Source: Manihot esculenta (lineage: Eukaryota > Streptophyta > Magnoliopsida > Malpighiales > Euphorbiaceae). Taken from it: a stretch of DNA of 64,000 nucleotides. This document shows, piece after piece, positions 13,071 to 24,625 of the stretch (its first letter is position 1; the number at the start of each line of letters is the position of its first letter). Position numbers and translations under genes: made by a program. Location of the stretch: NCBI RefSeq assembly GCF_001659605.2, contig NC_035170.2, positions 9,104,539 to 9,168,538 on the forward strand, written 5' to 3'. The notes under the pieces are model-generated. The model searched no databases. It saw nothing but the letters and a program-made list of their open reading frames with translations, and was not told the origin of the DNA.

Positions 13071-13732
13071 ATGTTCATAGCTTTGAATTTTTTTTTTCCA
13101 TTTGTTGTCAATATCATTAGCATTTTCTCAGTTCATTTTTCAGCTGAATGAAAGAGATCTCCGATTGCAATTTGAGATTTTCATATAGTGTGGTTAATAT
13201 GTTCATATATTCCTATTTTAGTTAGCCTGCATAATGTTGGCAGAAGTGATTTGTGCGTGTATGTGTGTGTATTATGAAAGAATGAAATCAAGAATTTTAG
13301 AATCAGAGCTCTCATTTCATTCATGCCTGTTATGGTTCATCTGTACCATTCACATACTGCTCATTGATATTGTCATAGATATTTCTAACAGGTATTATAA
13401 AGCACAGTTCCTAGCTCTGCAAATTTTTTACATTTTTGCACAAATTGGCAAGGAGATTTGTTTTGAGACTACTTGTATTGAGCATTGACTTCGGAATTCT
13501 ATAAGTTGAAACTTCTATGTTTGTGTGCTTCTTTGTTGTTGTTTCTCTTTCTTGTTAGATATTCACTTACTGTTTCGGCTTTTCCTCACCAATGTCGCCT
13601 CTGAAAGGGAATTGCAAACCTATGGGTTGCTCTGTTATTTTTTCCTTGCCAGTTTCATCTTTGGAAATGGATGTGAAATCTTAGGAGTTGCTTTGTATTT
13701 TTTATGCTTTGTATTGGTGCCTTTATGTAGGT

Positions 13733-14232
13733 TGATGGCTTCTGAGTTCACCTCACCTCAATCTAGGGTCAGGCCCAAGAAAATAGCCCATTACTTAGAG
13801 ATCCTCAAGCCACTCACGCCAATTGGGTCCAGCCCGCTCAGCCACACGACCGGGCTTCATCTGGCTTTCTCCACCAGGCCGACCTCGTCTTCACTACACC
13901 TCGGGCCGATCCCATTTGGGCCCTGCTTTGTTCCTATTCTCCGGTCCAGCCCGGAATCCGAAGGAGGATTCATCCATCCGCCTTGCAGACCCGCCTACCC
14001 GCGCACAGAGAGAATCAGAGACCGTTACGCATGGAACAGAAATCTGATTCCCTCGTACGTCCGTATCAGCGTAGCAGGGACAGGTGGTCTAATGATATTC
14101 GTTCTGTTGGCACGTCACTAGCAGACAAAAGGAAACCTATAAAAAGAGAAATACTCGCCTCTGGATCTAAGCTTTTCCTAAGTTTTATAGAGCCCATTGT
14201 AAAAACCCTATTTTCTGGATCTCAGATTATCA
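13733..14232 (+). mobile_element. Solo LTR, 500 bp, same family as 4015-4511
   Basis: The LTR begins TGATGGCTTCTGAG and ends GATTATCA. It is flanked by the exact 5-bp TSD TAGGT (13728-13732 and 14233-14237). The matching spot in duplication copy B (about 16332) has a single TAGGT and no insert. A TATA box lies at 14138-14145. GC content is far above the surroundings, and the short open frames within it are incidental. Confidence 0.93.
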
Positions 14233-14807
14233 TAGGTGTTTCTGAATTTGCCTTGAGATATTCCTAATTTTGATATTTGAGGGCTGCCGTGGAATCATTG
14301 ACTTCAATAAGAATCTCATCCAGGAGAAGCATTGGTATTGATGAGATTCTATGCTCCAACTAGAGAAGAGTGTCATAGGAGCGAAAGAAATTATGTCTAT
14401 ATATTCCTACATTAATTAGCATAATTGTAGGTAATTTTTTTTCCTATTTAAGGATTTGAGTTCTCCATATATATGTGAATTACAAATGAATAAAATCAAG
14501 AATTTCTAATTCAAATTTACAGGAGTAAAAAACCCCAGAAAAATTGACCAAACTGTTACCCTATTATTAGGAAAAAAGAAACATTTACTAGTGGAGTCGG
14601 ACCCAATTGATTTACTAGTTGGATGCATGTGCAATTTTCTTGTTCTATATTTATAATATTTAGGAATTAGTACAAAATTTCAGGAATAAAAAAAAAATGG
14701 AGTGTGAAATCTAGGAATTTCCAATAAACTTGTGAATAAACTGGTGAATGAAGGAACGTCCAAAATTCGGTTAGTGTGCCACTCTACGAGTAATGATTAG
14801 CATTTTC

Positions 14808-16877
14808 CATGTTCTGATTATTTCCCCCTTTTACCTTTCCTTTCTAGCTCTGGCATGGAATCTCGCTTTCATCTCTTGTTTTCTAACTCTATCCCTATTG
14901 TTTGTACTTTTGTCCATGAAAAACATCAGTCACACTTGTACAGAACACAATCTATCAAAACTTCATATCAAAGATCATGTTAGATTCCAAACAAAGATTT
15001 TGATGTATGCATTGCCTCTCAGAATTTCAAAAACCAAACTGGGAGAACAAGGCTTTCGCAAATAAATGGATTAGACAAATTTCTACTCCGCAGTCTACGT
15101 TTTAAGGAATTGGGATAGAATTTGACAAGTGTTTCTTTCCATTTTTTCTGGAACCGTTCACGAGAAAGAATCTAATGTACTGTTCACGAGAGTGGATTTG
15201 AACAAAGATGAAAACAGTGTGACTTTATTTAGTAAGTGTATATTTATTTTCTGAATGCATACAAAGAATTACATATGCCAGACAGTTGATTATTTTAGAT
15301 GATTCAGACTAATGGAGTTATATAAAGCACTGTTGACGGATGCAAGGAACGGTTTGCTTTTATTTTCCACCTCTGGTTGAGGATGATAAGATGCTTTGAA
15401 AACTCCAATATGTTCATAGCTTTGATTTTTTTTTTTTTTTCCATTTGTTGTCAATATCGTTAGCATATTTTCTCAGTTCATGTTTCAGCTGAATGAAAGA
15501 GATCTTCAATTGCAAGACGAGGTTTTCATATGGAATAGTGTGGTTAACATTCATTATTTTAAGAGGTAAGAATTTGCTGTGACTGAAGACTTAACATTTC
15601 TGTATGAAGGACTTAAGATTTGTGTATGAAGGATATGGCATGGAGCATTGGAGCCAAATGTTTTAAAAAATATATATTATTAAAAAATTTAAAAAAAAAA
15701 AAAAGAAGAAGAAGAAGGGGAGAGAGGGAGAGAGAGAGAGAAAGAGTTGTTAGAACTAATGAAACTACATGCTACAACATGAGGGGAGTAACAAAATAGG
15801 AGGTAAATATGTGCATTTAGTCCTATTTTGGTTAGCATGCATAATGTTGGCAATTTTATTATTTTCCTGTTTAGGGAAGTATTTTATGAAAGAATGAAAT
15901 CAAGAATTTTGGTACCAAAGCTCTCAAATCATAATTGATAGGGCTTATGTATGATTCATGATATTGTTCATTATTGTTCATAGGTATTGTTCACTGGTAC
16001 TATAAAGCATGGTTCCTAGCCCTGCAAATTCTTTACGTTTTTTTATATTTGTTTTGAGATTACTTGTATTAGCATTGACTTCGGAATTCTACTGTCTTGT
16101 CACCTAGAAGTTGAAACTTCTACATTTGTGCTCTTTCTTTGTTGTTTTTTTCTCTTTCTTGATAGATGTTCACTTACTGTTTCAGCTTTTCCTCGCCAAC
16201 ATTGCCTTTGAAAGGGAATTCAACCCTATGAGTTGCTCTGTGATTTTTCCCTGCCAGTTTCACCTTTGGAGATGGATGTGCAACCTTAGGAGTTGCTTTG
16301 TGTTTTGATTATTTGTATTGGTGCCCTTATGTAGGTGTTTCTGACTTTGCCTTGAGAGCTGCGATTGCCTATTTTTAATGTTTGTGGACTGTAATGGAGT
16401 TATTCACTTAAACAAGAATCTCCACAAGGAGAAGTATTGGAATTGATGAGATTCATGCTCCAACTTGAGAGGAGTGCTGTATGAGAGGAAGAAATTATGT
16501 CTACATATTCCTACATTAGTTAGCATAAATTTAAGTACCTTAATTTTTTTTTTTTTCCTATTTAAGGATTTGAGTTTTCCATATATATGTGAATTATGAA
16601 TCACTAAAATCAATAATTTCGAGCTCAAATTAACAGGAGTAAAAACCCTAGAAAAATTGACCAAACTGTTACACTCTATTAGGAAAAAAGAAACATTTGC
16701 TAGTGGAGTGGGACCCAATTGATGTACTAGTGGGATGCATGTCCTATTTTCTTGTTTTATATTCATAATATTAAGTACTGCTCTATTTCCGATGAGGGCT
16801 TTGAAGTTTGACCAAATTTCAGGAATCAAAGAACATGGAGTGTGAAATCTAGGAATTTCCAATAAACTGGTGAATTG
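14808..16877 (+). repeat. Tandem segmental duplication, right copy (B)
   Basis: This is the partner of copy A at 11287-14751. It lacks both transposon insertions but has about 250 bp of extra sequence at roughly 15555-15815, including a purine microsatellite (A-run, GAA and GA repeats, about 15690-15745). It ends some 140 bp downstream of the stop codon of the minus-strand gene at 17014, so it may overlap that gene's 3' flank. Confidence 0.9.
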
Positions 16878-17013
16878 AAACTCTGTTTCCAATTTCACTG
16901 AAAACTTTTGCCAAAAAAACTATTCCAGTTTTCCCAAGTGAACAAACCACAAGTTACAAAAATAAAAATTCAACAATGGAAAAAAGGTAATACAAAATGT
17001 GCACCTCAACAAT

Positions 17014-20000
17014 CTAGAGACATGCTTTTATCCTGTCCCACTTTGATGGATTTGGAAGAGGCAAAGCAGAAATTTCTTCACTTTTATTGCCTTCAAAAGA
17101 TGTACTTCTACTTGTTGCCTGAGAACAAAGGTAAGATAACGACTGCAACCATGAAACCAATGTTGGCTTTCGCGTAACATCATCAGACTCAGCAACCTGA
17201 TTATATAAATCATTGAGAACAACATTCTGACCATCCTTAGGTAACTGGATAATCAGCTGTGCTGACAACTTCATTAAGTTTGGTAGTACCTGGAAAACAA
17301 CCAAAATGCTAATATCATTCATATCCAAAGAGGAGTACATTATAGTATAGCCTTGCATCATACTCTATTACCAAAATTTTATATGATCAAGCTATCTTCA
17401 AAATTTGTAAATTTGCTATAAACCCAAACATGCATTCTCCATCAAGCATCCTAAAATTTTATGTTGATTTTGAGTGGCACATAAATCAATTCTAATCAAG
17501 TTAAACTATAAAACCAACTTCCTTTTAGAGGCTAGAAAACCCAACTCAACTATGCCTTAATCCCAAGCTAGATGAGGTTGACTGTGCGGATAAAATTTCT
17601 GCACTTCCAGCCATTTAGGCTATATTTCCAGAAATCTAGGGCCATTAAGTCCTTTTAACTACTTCCATACATATCAACATGGAGAGAAAAATGAAGTAAA
17701 ATGGAAAAGTTTAACAAACATGCAATTGAAAAGTTTAACATACATGTACTTACTTGTATATCAACTAGAAAAATAAGCCGTAACAACAACTCCATGATTT
17801 TCTTACAAGGTTCTGAGTCTCCCAGCGGGTCTTTCCATGTATCAGCATCCTGAGTGGAAACATCACTGCAGAGAATGTTCACCTTTTCAACAAGATTGTG
17901 GATACAATAAAATGTGGCTGGACTTCCAGCTGGAAGATTTCGAACCAAGGCTGCAACTCCTGAAGCCATACCATCAAAAGCAGTAATACCAGGATATCCC
18001 TGCATTCATACAGAACAACAAAGTCAGCAGCACTACTTAATGATCATGCGCTAAATTCTATGAGTATAGCTTGCAAGCTGTTTAGATACCTCTAAAGACC
18101 TCTGCATGTAGTAGAAAGATAGTTGCTCCTTCAATAATGCTCTTTCATTCCCATTAGAATCCTTCCCAGAAGATACAAATGCCACAAATATAGAATGGGA
18201 GGCTCGAGCAACTTTTCCGATTGGATGTCCCATATATCTATTGTATTTGTAATAAGGAACCAAATTTCACAAATACCATATAAGCAATAAGCTCTAAAGG
18301 AGCACTATCACAGTAAACCTAATTAATTATTTTAAAAAAAGGATGTTAGGATACAGGAACATAGTCGGAGCTACAACCCTGCTAAATACTGGACCAGGCA
18401 AGCGTTCAATACATGTTGGAATAACCCGCAGGTAAAACAAAATACGGGCAGTTTGCACTTCATCGTCAAACCATTTATATTCCACTTTCTTCAGGAATTC
18501 TACAACAAACAACAGTTTCACAATAATAAAAATGAAAACCAATTTATATCCATCCTAGCACAACAATTGAGAATGAAATGACAAATTACACCAGAATACC
18601 TTGAAAATTTGTCAAATCAGCATAAGAGGGCATAGATTCTACGAAAGACTTACATGCAGTCTCATTCTCCTGTACACTCACAACCACACATCGTATTGTC
18701 TCTATGTACTCCGGCAAACGCATTCGGCGAAAATACTCTACACATGAGAATGAAACTAATATTGAAACAGATGTCTCTATCTGAGCTTCAATAGAGAAGT
18801 TTGGATTTATCTTTTGCTTAGTAACAGTCAATGCAAAAACAACCACCATAAGGAAGGCAGACTCAGCAATTTTCTCAATATCCCTAAGTAACTCATCCTC
18901 TTTGCCGCCAATAAGCAAGGCCACCCGTCGATGCCCCAAGTAGAGATCTTGGCAGAAACGCCATATCATATTTTCCACTATCGCCCTGTTCTCTTCATCT
19001 ATAGAGACATATTGGTTGCAGAAAACACCACTTATGGCTCCTGCTTCCTTAAAAGGAACACTATTCAGATGCTCTTTAACCTCACCAAGATTCATTTTGG
19101 AAGAACTGCCTTGTCTTAACTCAAGAATTCTAGTATATAAATGCTGCAAGGGAAATATTTCCATTAGCAGTGCTGAAGCAAGGGATATAAGCAGTGGGGC
19201 ACGCGAAGACACTGCCCCACATCGAGCCAAAGCTAATGAAATGCATTGTAGCAGAAGACTAGTTTTGCAATCATTTCCTATATTAGAGAAGCTTCCTGTT
19301 CTAGTAATTAAATCCTGCGCCACAGATTCTATTCTACTTTCTGCAGAACTCCTTAATCGCGAAAGAATCTGCAGGTCACGGCCACCTGATATGGATCTAT
19401 TCAAAGCTCTGAGAGCACCAGCTGCAGCCATAACGAGAGCAAAAGGAACATGTTTCAGATTTGGAGTCTCCAAATTCTCTTCACAGAACTTTTGCAGTTT
19501 CTCAGTAGAATGGGATTTGATGAACCCAAACATAACCCAATCAACCAAATGCAAAATCATGAGCCCATGAGAAACATTACCTTGTGGCCCATCCTCCTTC
19601 CCCCAAATTCCCAACAATGCATCAAAAATTCTGATGTAATAAGCATTTATGGAAGAACATAAAGCATATCCAATCCCTGCAAGAACATCCGGAATAAGTT
19701 CATGTACTGAGCTAATAAGCATGTATTCTTTGTCCAACAGCCTGCAGAGCAACTCCAAGCAAACTGTCTTAGAAGATTCTGGTGCAGAAGGTACGAAAGC
19801 AAAAGCACCCAGAAGGAGAACGCCTTCAGCAAACAACTCAGGGCTTTTTGTAGCATCAAAGTTGCTATCTAAAACCTTAGTTAATACCTCTACCGCTAAA
19901 TTAACAAGTACTGAAGCGGGTCTGAAGGATTTCCTGACCCAGATATAGAGAAGCCTCAGCAACAAAGGATATGCTTCGACAGGAAGGAAGAGATTCTTAG

Positions 20001-20271
20001 ACGATAAAATGGAAAGGAGAAGCTTGGCTTGGGGGTCAGCAACATGAAGGGAAGTTTGAGATTGAAGAAGAATTTTGAGAGCTTGAAGATGATTAGGTAA
20101 GAATGATTGATGTTGAAGAGAGTCTCTGAGCTCAGACCATGCTTGAATGATGGCCCTAGCAGAAGAGGAAGAGGAGTGACTTGTGGTGATGCTGATACTG
20201 GGAGAATTACTTCCACTGTTGCTCCTCAACCATTCTTCAAGGAAAAGGGTATTATTAGCTTGTCTAGCCAT
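17014..20271 (-). CDS. Conserved plant protein of unknown function, five exons, 828 aa
   Basis: Splicing is supported by GT-AG borders and phase continuity. Exons are 20271-18600, 18499-18355, 18237-18090, 17999-17754 and 17289-17014, totalling 2487 nt. The chosen Met begins MARQANNTLFLEEWL; an upstream in-frame Met at 20325 would add 18 residues and is less plausible. The protein is Leu-rich and almost entirely helical-looking. It has a Ser/Thr-rich stretch near residues 18-37 and repeated amphipathic helices, suggesting an ARM/HEAT-like solenoid, although I see no diagnostic repeat signature. There is no signal peptide. It resembles uncharacterised single-copy plant proteins (possibly the At1g73970 type), but that link is from memory and weak. 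The function is not known to me. The last exon ends in PSKWDRIKACL. Confidence 0.9.
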
Positions 20272-20700
20272 TTTCCTACTACTTGACTGCACAAGAAAGC
20301 AATTGCTTTTGTTCAAGATATGCAATCCAAAAAACCCATCTTTCCATCAATTTCTATCAAAACCTACCAATCTATGGCATACCCAACTGGCACCAGCATA
20401 ATTGTTACCTATCGTCAGAATTTAAGCTTAATATGGTAAGAGATTGACGACACTTGCAAGTACAAGAAAAGAAGAAAGAAGACGATACCCGAAAAGCAGA
20501 ACGAACAGTTGCAGCGGAAATTTTTTGTTTTTTTTTTTTTTGGTCGAAGAGCAGTGGAATTGAAAGCCGAAACTGTTGGGAAATGTGACCGCCGCATAGA
20601 TAATGGTAGGCAAGCTCTGAGGAATGCGCGCAAATTAAAAAGGAAAATTACTATACCATGGGAATTTGTTATTTTGTTCAGTGATTTTAAAAAGTAAATT
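20272..20700 (-). promoter_or_regulatory. 5' leader and promoter region of the 828-aa protein gene
   Basis: This region lies directly upstream of the ATG at 20271 and is less AT-rich than the DNA beyond 20700. It holds a homopolymer run (about 20524-20540) and purine-rich leader sequence on the minus strand. No defined TATA box or operator can be asserted. Confidence 0.4.
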
Positions 20701-22010
20701 AAAATGTACCCAATATTTTATAAAGACCATACATGTGCGGTAAATTTTATTTTAGCCTTAGAAATAGCCCTTTAATATAATGCTAAAATTTACAGAATTT
20801 TAACGCTACATTATATTATCACGCTAAATATAGTATGATATTGTAACAGCGTCATTTTTTTTCTTTTTTTTTAATTTATAATATAATTTAAATTTTATAT
20901 TTTTTTTTATTTTTTAATTTATAATATAATTTAAAATTTATATATATTTTTAATTAAGTATTTTTTTTATTTTTATAATTTATTATATTTTTAATTTATT
21001 TTATATTTTTATAATTATTGAAATTTAATTTAAATTAATATATTCACAATTATAAATAAATATTTATAATAAATTAATTTATTTATAATATATTATATAA
21101 AATAATATAAAATAATTAATTAATTTATAATAAATTAATTAATACATTTTTATAATTAATATATTTTTATTTGTTTATTTATAAAATAATTAAATATTTG
21201 AATATTGAATGAAAATATAAAATATATAAATATTTAGAGTGAATATATAAAATTATATGAATTTTTTTAGTGAATTATATAAATAAAATTAAAGTAAAAT
21301 AAATAATATAATATTAAAAAAAAAAGAATAATATAAATAAAATATTTTTTTAGTATTAAAAATGGTGTAGAAGGTTGGAGATAATATTGTACTATTTTGA
21401 TACTTTGCATTAAAATAGTGCAAAAAATGGTGCATAGAATTAGAGACGGCCTAAATTATTTTTATGTTATGTTGATGTTAAGTATTTGTGATTTAAAAAA
21501 AATTTATTAATTTTTTTAATTCTATAAAAATTTATTAACTAGTTAAAATATTTTAAATTTTTTTATAATATTTAATTTTTAAAATTAATACAAAATTAAT
21601 TAATATATTTTTTAAAATTAAAAAACAGTTAGTAAATTTTTTCTTTATATAAAGATTAAATAAAAATTTTTATAATTATAAAATTTATAATATATAAATG
21701 TGTGAAGGGAGAAACACCCTAAATTTATTTAAATAGTTTTGTAATTTTATTAATTAGTTTAAGATAATATTTGAAAAAAAATATTTTAATTTAATTTAAA
21801 TTTTATTATATAAAATAATTTTAAAGTTCACTTAATTTAAAATTTTTTAGTTATGTCTATTTAAATTCTATTTTACTATAACTTTAAATAAATTCTATAA
21901 TAATTAGTATCTTTTTATTTCTCTAGGGGCAGTGTGATATACGTCGCGATGAAATTTTCTCTGGAGCCGTCATTGGAGGAAGAGAAGGCTGATTTTGCTT
22001 GCAGCATTAA
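20701..22010. other. Extremely AT-rich spacer with a local direct repeat at its right end
   Basis: Positions 20760-21890 are nearly pure A/T with short A and T runs and no coding potential. At 21889-21907 a 19-bp sequence (TAAATTCTATAATAATTAG) occurs that is repeated exactly at 22011-22029. The 103 bp between them is more GC-rich than the surrounding spacer. Confidence 0.5.
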
Positions 22011-22092
22011 TAAATTCTATAATAATTAGCTTGTCTTGTGACATGGTAGTTGCGTTCTCTCCCTTGTTACTTAGTATTATATCTATTTTAAC

Positions 22093-22295
22093 ATGAAATG
22101 TATTTGGTATTGTGGGTAAGAGAAGTCAATCGTATCTTTCATGATTTTTGCTCTCAATTTAAACCTTTCATTTTAGTTTTAGTGGAGACTCGAGTTACTG
22201 GCTCCCGAGCTAATATGATTTGTCTTAAGTTGGGTTATGATCATTGGTTTAGGGTAGAGGTAGTAGTTTCAGTGGTAGCATTTAGATTTTTTAGA
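22093..22295 (+). pseudogene. LINE (L1-type) ORF2 endonuclease fragment, left part
   Basis: Starting at ATG 22093 the sequence reads MKCIWYCG, similar to the usual start of plant LINE ORF2. After a frameshift it reads PFILVLVETRVTGSRAN and then KLGYDHWFRVE, matching the conserved 'vETrvsG...lGf...rvE' part of the APE endonuclease domain. The copy is frameshifted and is interrupted at 22296 by the hAT-like element. It resumes at about 24626. Confidence 0.7.
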
Positions 22296-22613
22296 ATCGT
22301 GGCTAGGGCTGAGCAGATTTCGGTTTAAACCGAAATAACCGACCGAACCGAACCGAACTAAAAATTTGGTTCGGTTTTATTTTTAATTCGGTTCGGTTCG
22401 GTTTTAATTTTCTGAAAAATCGGTGATTTCGGTTCGGTTCGGTTTTAGATTCAAAAATTTCGATTAGACCGAACCGAACCGAAATCACTAAACTACGTCG
22501 TTTTGAAATGTACCCTTATATTTGCCCTAAATCTAAAAGCCTGAGTCACGCTACCCATCTCCATTCCACGCCGCCTCGCGAATTAGCAACGTTGACGACT
22601 CCTCACCTCACTG

Positions 22614-22702
22614 TCGGCGTCGGTCGTCACTCTCCACGGAATCGTCGGCGTCGGTCGTCACTCTCCACGGAATCGTCGGCGTCGGTCGTCACTCTCCACG
22701 CG
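22614..22702 (+). repeat. 31-bp tandem repeat, about 2.9 units
   Basis: Units start at 22614, 22645 and 22676, each beginning TCGGCGTCGGTCGTCACTCT. The first two are identical and the third diverges after CCACG. The repeat lies in the C-rich part of the hAT-like element. Confidence 0.9.
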
Positions 22703-23601
22703 GCGCATACCTTCGTCTCTCTCAAACCAAATCCCTAATCTCCATCCTTCGCGTCTTCAATCCGTAGCCACAGCCACCCACCCCAGTCGCTAGTCCCACA
22801 GCCACCCACCGGCCACCCACCCTGCCACCCTTCGCGTCTCTCTCTCACGGCCATCGCTCGCGTCTCTCTCTCTCATAGCCGTCGCTCGCTAGACTCACTG
22901 TAAGTTTCATGAACTTAGCTTGTAAGTTTAGCTTGTAAGTTTCAGTGTTTCACAGCCGTCTCTCTCACAGGTGATTCACAACACTCTAAATACTCAAAGA
23001 AGGTTCAGTTGCTCAGTCTCACCGTGTTGGTAGAGTTAGCTCAGGTATTTTTTTTTTAAGAAAATTTTTTGGTGAGTAATTTCTGGGTTCTTTCTAGGAT
23101 GAAATTTGGTTGCTTTAAGTGTTTGAATTATGCTTTTTTGGGTTTTGTTTCGAGTGTTTTGGTATTGTGTTTCTGGTAAATTTTGTTGCTACTTTGATCT
23201 GTTAGTGTTTTGCTGATTTCTTTTTTCCTTTAGTTTTAGTGCTACAGTTCATTTGATGGATTTACTGCTTGTGGAACTGCGTCTTGTTTATGTTATTTGA
23301 TTTTTTATGCTAAACGAGTGGTGCCAAGAATTATTTTAGAGATCTGCTCTTAGTTTTGGGAGCTTCTGTTTCCAAGTTTCTTGTAATTATAATTTTCTTT
23401 TCTATCATAATTGTCAGGTTGTACCAGAACTTGGAAAAGTTTGGTGCCCATGCAAGTGCATAACACATTAATAGGCTAGGTCAAAATTGTCTAGATGTTT
23501 GTGTTTTTTTGCAGAATGTAAAACTGGAACCTCTTAGGTTTAATCATTTGAATTTTAGTTTAATAATTCTAATATTTTTTTTCATGTTTTTCTTTACTCA
23601 C

Positions 23602-23763
23602 CAGCTTATGAAGCAAGTCAGGTTGTTCTTAAAAAAGATCAGGTAAATGCTTTCTCATTGCCTCTTCCAATTTAATGGCATCCTTCCCTGGGACCCCATA
23701 CCACATTTTTGGATCACCCCAATGCATGTAATTCAGTGAATATAAGTGATGATCTTCAACATG
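23602..23763 (-). pseudogene. Captured exon of a JmjC histone demethylase (KDM5/JARID1-type)
   Basis: The exon encodes 54 codons beginning HVEDHHLYSLNYMHWGDPK and continuing through WYGVPG and EEAMRKHLPDLF to EQPDLLHKL. This is the JmjC core of plant JARID1/KDM5 demethylases such as the JMJ14/15/18 group. The H-x-E pair is the Fe(II)-binding start of the motif, and the Lys in GDPK is in the 2-oxoglutarate-binding region. It has real splice borders: AAACAG acceptor before CATGTT and GTGAGT donor after CTG. Intron-like sequence follows on both sides, so capture was from genomic DNA, not mRNA. A TAA stop interrupts it after LPDLF, where a Glu codon is expected. It cannot produce a demethylase. 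Confidence 0.9.
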
Positions 23764-24625
23764 CTGTTTCAGAATATTAAACAAAAAGAAAATGTAAGAG
23801 TTGATAATAATCAACATCTAAAATAAACAGATGAATTTAAGGCTCAAACCATTTTTCAATTAGACAGAAAATTTAATTTCAACATCAAATTTAGCTTTCA
23901 TAGTAATCAGCACTTAAAGACTTATTTACTGGATGAGCTCAATGACTTTATTCCACAGTGGGAAGCAAGAGAGAAGTAAAGGCCGGGTTTACTGCTGTTT
24001 ATAATTTCTTGGCATTTGAAGAATGGAGAAATTGAAGAATGGAGAAATTGAAGAATAGAGGGTTGATTGTTGGTGATATAACTGTTGATGGATATTTTGG
24101 AATTAACTATTTTATTAGGTTTTATGTTTATTAAATGGAGGATATCTGAATGTGGATTTATGGTTGGTTGTTAGTGGATTATATGAAGTATGGACTACTT
24201 ATTATTATATTCTGATGATGTTGTTTTGATGTTTGAATTGTTTTATAATTTAACTATTATATTTGATTAAGTATATTAGGTTAAATATATTAGGTTAATT
24301 GTTGATATTGTTTTGATGTTTGAATTGTTGATTAATTTGGATTTTATGATTAATTGATTGAATTTTATGATTAATTAAATATATTAGGTTTAAATTAATT
24401 TTTATTAGGCCCAAATTATAATATAATTCAATGAAATTAGAAAAAAAGGTTCAAAAATCGGTTTCGAACCGAACCGAACCGAACCGGTTCGGTTCGATTC
24501 GGTTCGGTTTTTTATCTTATTTGGTTCGGTTCGGTTTACATTTTGAAACAATTCGGTTAATTCGGTTTTGGTCGGTTCGATTCGGTACCGAACCGAACCG
24601 ACCGATGCACACCCCTAATCGTGGC

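Larger units (their letters stand above)
11287..14751 (+). repeat. Tandem segmental duplication, left copy (A)
   Basis: This copy aligns along its length with copy B at 14808-16877, in the same order and orientation. Shared landmarks include the start CATGTTCTGATTATTT (11287 and 14808), the GGTTGAGGATGATAA block (about 11845 and 15375), and the end CTAGGAATTTCCAATAAAC (about 14710 and 16850). Copy A is longer because it carries a hAT-like element (11894-13070) and a solo LTR (13733-14232). Single-base differences are common, so the duplication is not recent. No coding capacity is evident; the short open frames are not conserved as proteins between the copies. Confidence 0.9.
22304..24617. mobile_element. 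hAT-like element carrying a captured JmjC gene fragment (Pack-type), 2314 bp
   Basis: The left end is TAGGGCTGAGCAGATTTCGG; the right end read inward is TAGGGGTGTGCATCGG. They form an imperfect hAT TIR followed on both sides by dense inverted GGTTCGGTTCGG / CCGAACCGAACC arrays (22320-22490 and 24450-24600). An exact 8-bp TSD, ATCGTGGC, lies at 22296-22303 and 24618-24625. Inside are a C-rich 5'-UTR-like tract with 31-bp tandem repeats (22500-22890), a splice-donor-like CACTG|GTAAGT-type region near 22900, and a minus-strand JmjC exon with intron flanks (23602-23763). There is no transposase. The mixed GC-rich and single-copy-like interior fits acquisition of host gene DNA. Confidence 0.9.

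Noticed and set aside
13525..14121. 198-codon open frame on the plus strand
   Set aside because: It runs from duplication copy A into the solo LTR at 13733 and has no protein motif. The equivalent in copy B is not open, so it is chance.
15690..15745. Possible CRISPR-like or regular spaced repeat
   Set aside because: It is a simple purine microsatellite (A-run, GAA and GA repeats) with no spacers. CRISPR is not expected in a plant nucleus.
19016..19570. 184-codon open frame on the plus strand
   Set aside because: It is the antisense of exon 1 of the minus-strand 828-aa gene, whose splice pattern and protein character are clear.
20509..20697. Small gene divergent from the 828-aa protein
   Set aside because: The frame starts in a homopolymer run in the shared 5' region, has no motif, and uses low-complexity sequence.
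23629..23817. Functional JmjC gene
   Set aside because: Only one exon is present, with a nonsense codon, and it is enclosed by the TSD-flanked hAT-like element. No neighbouring exons were found in the window.
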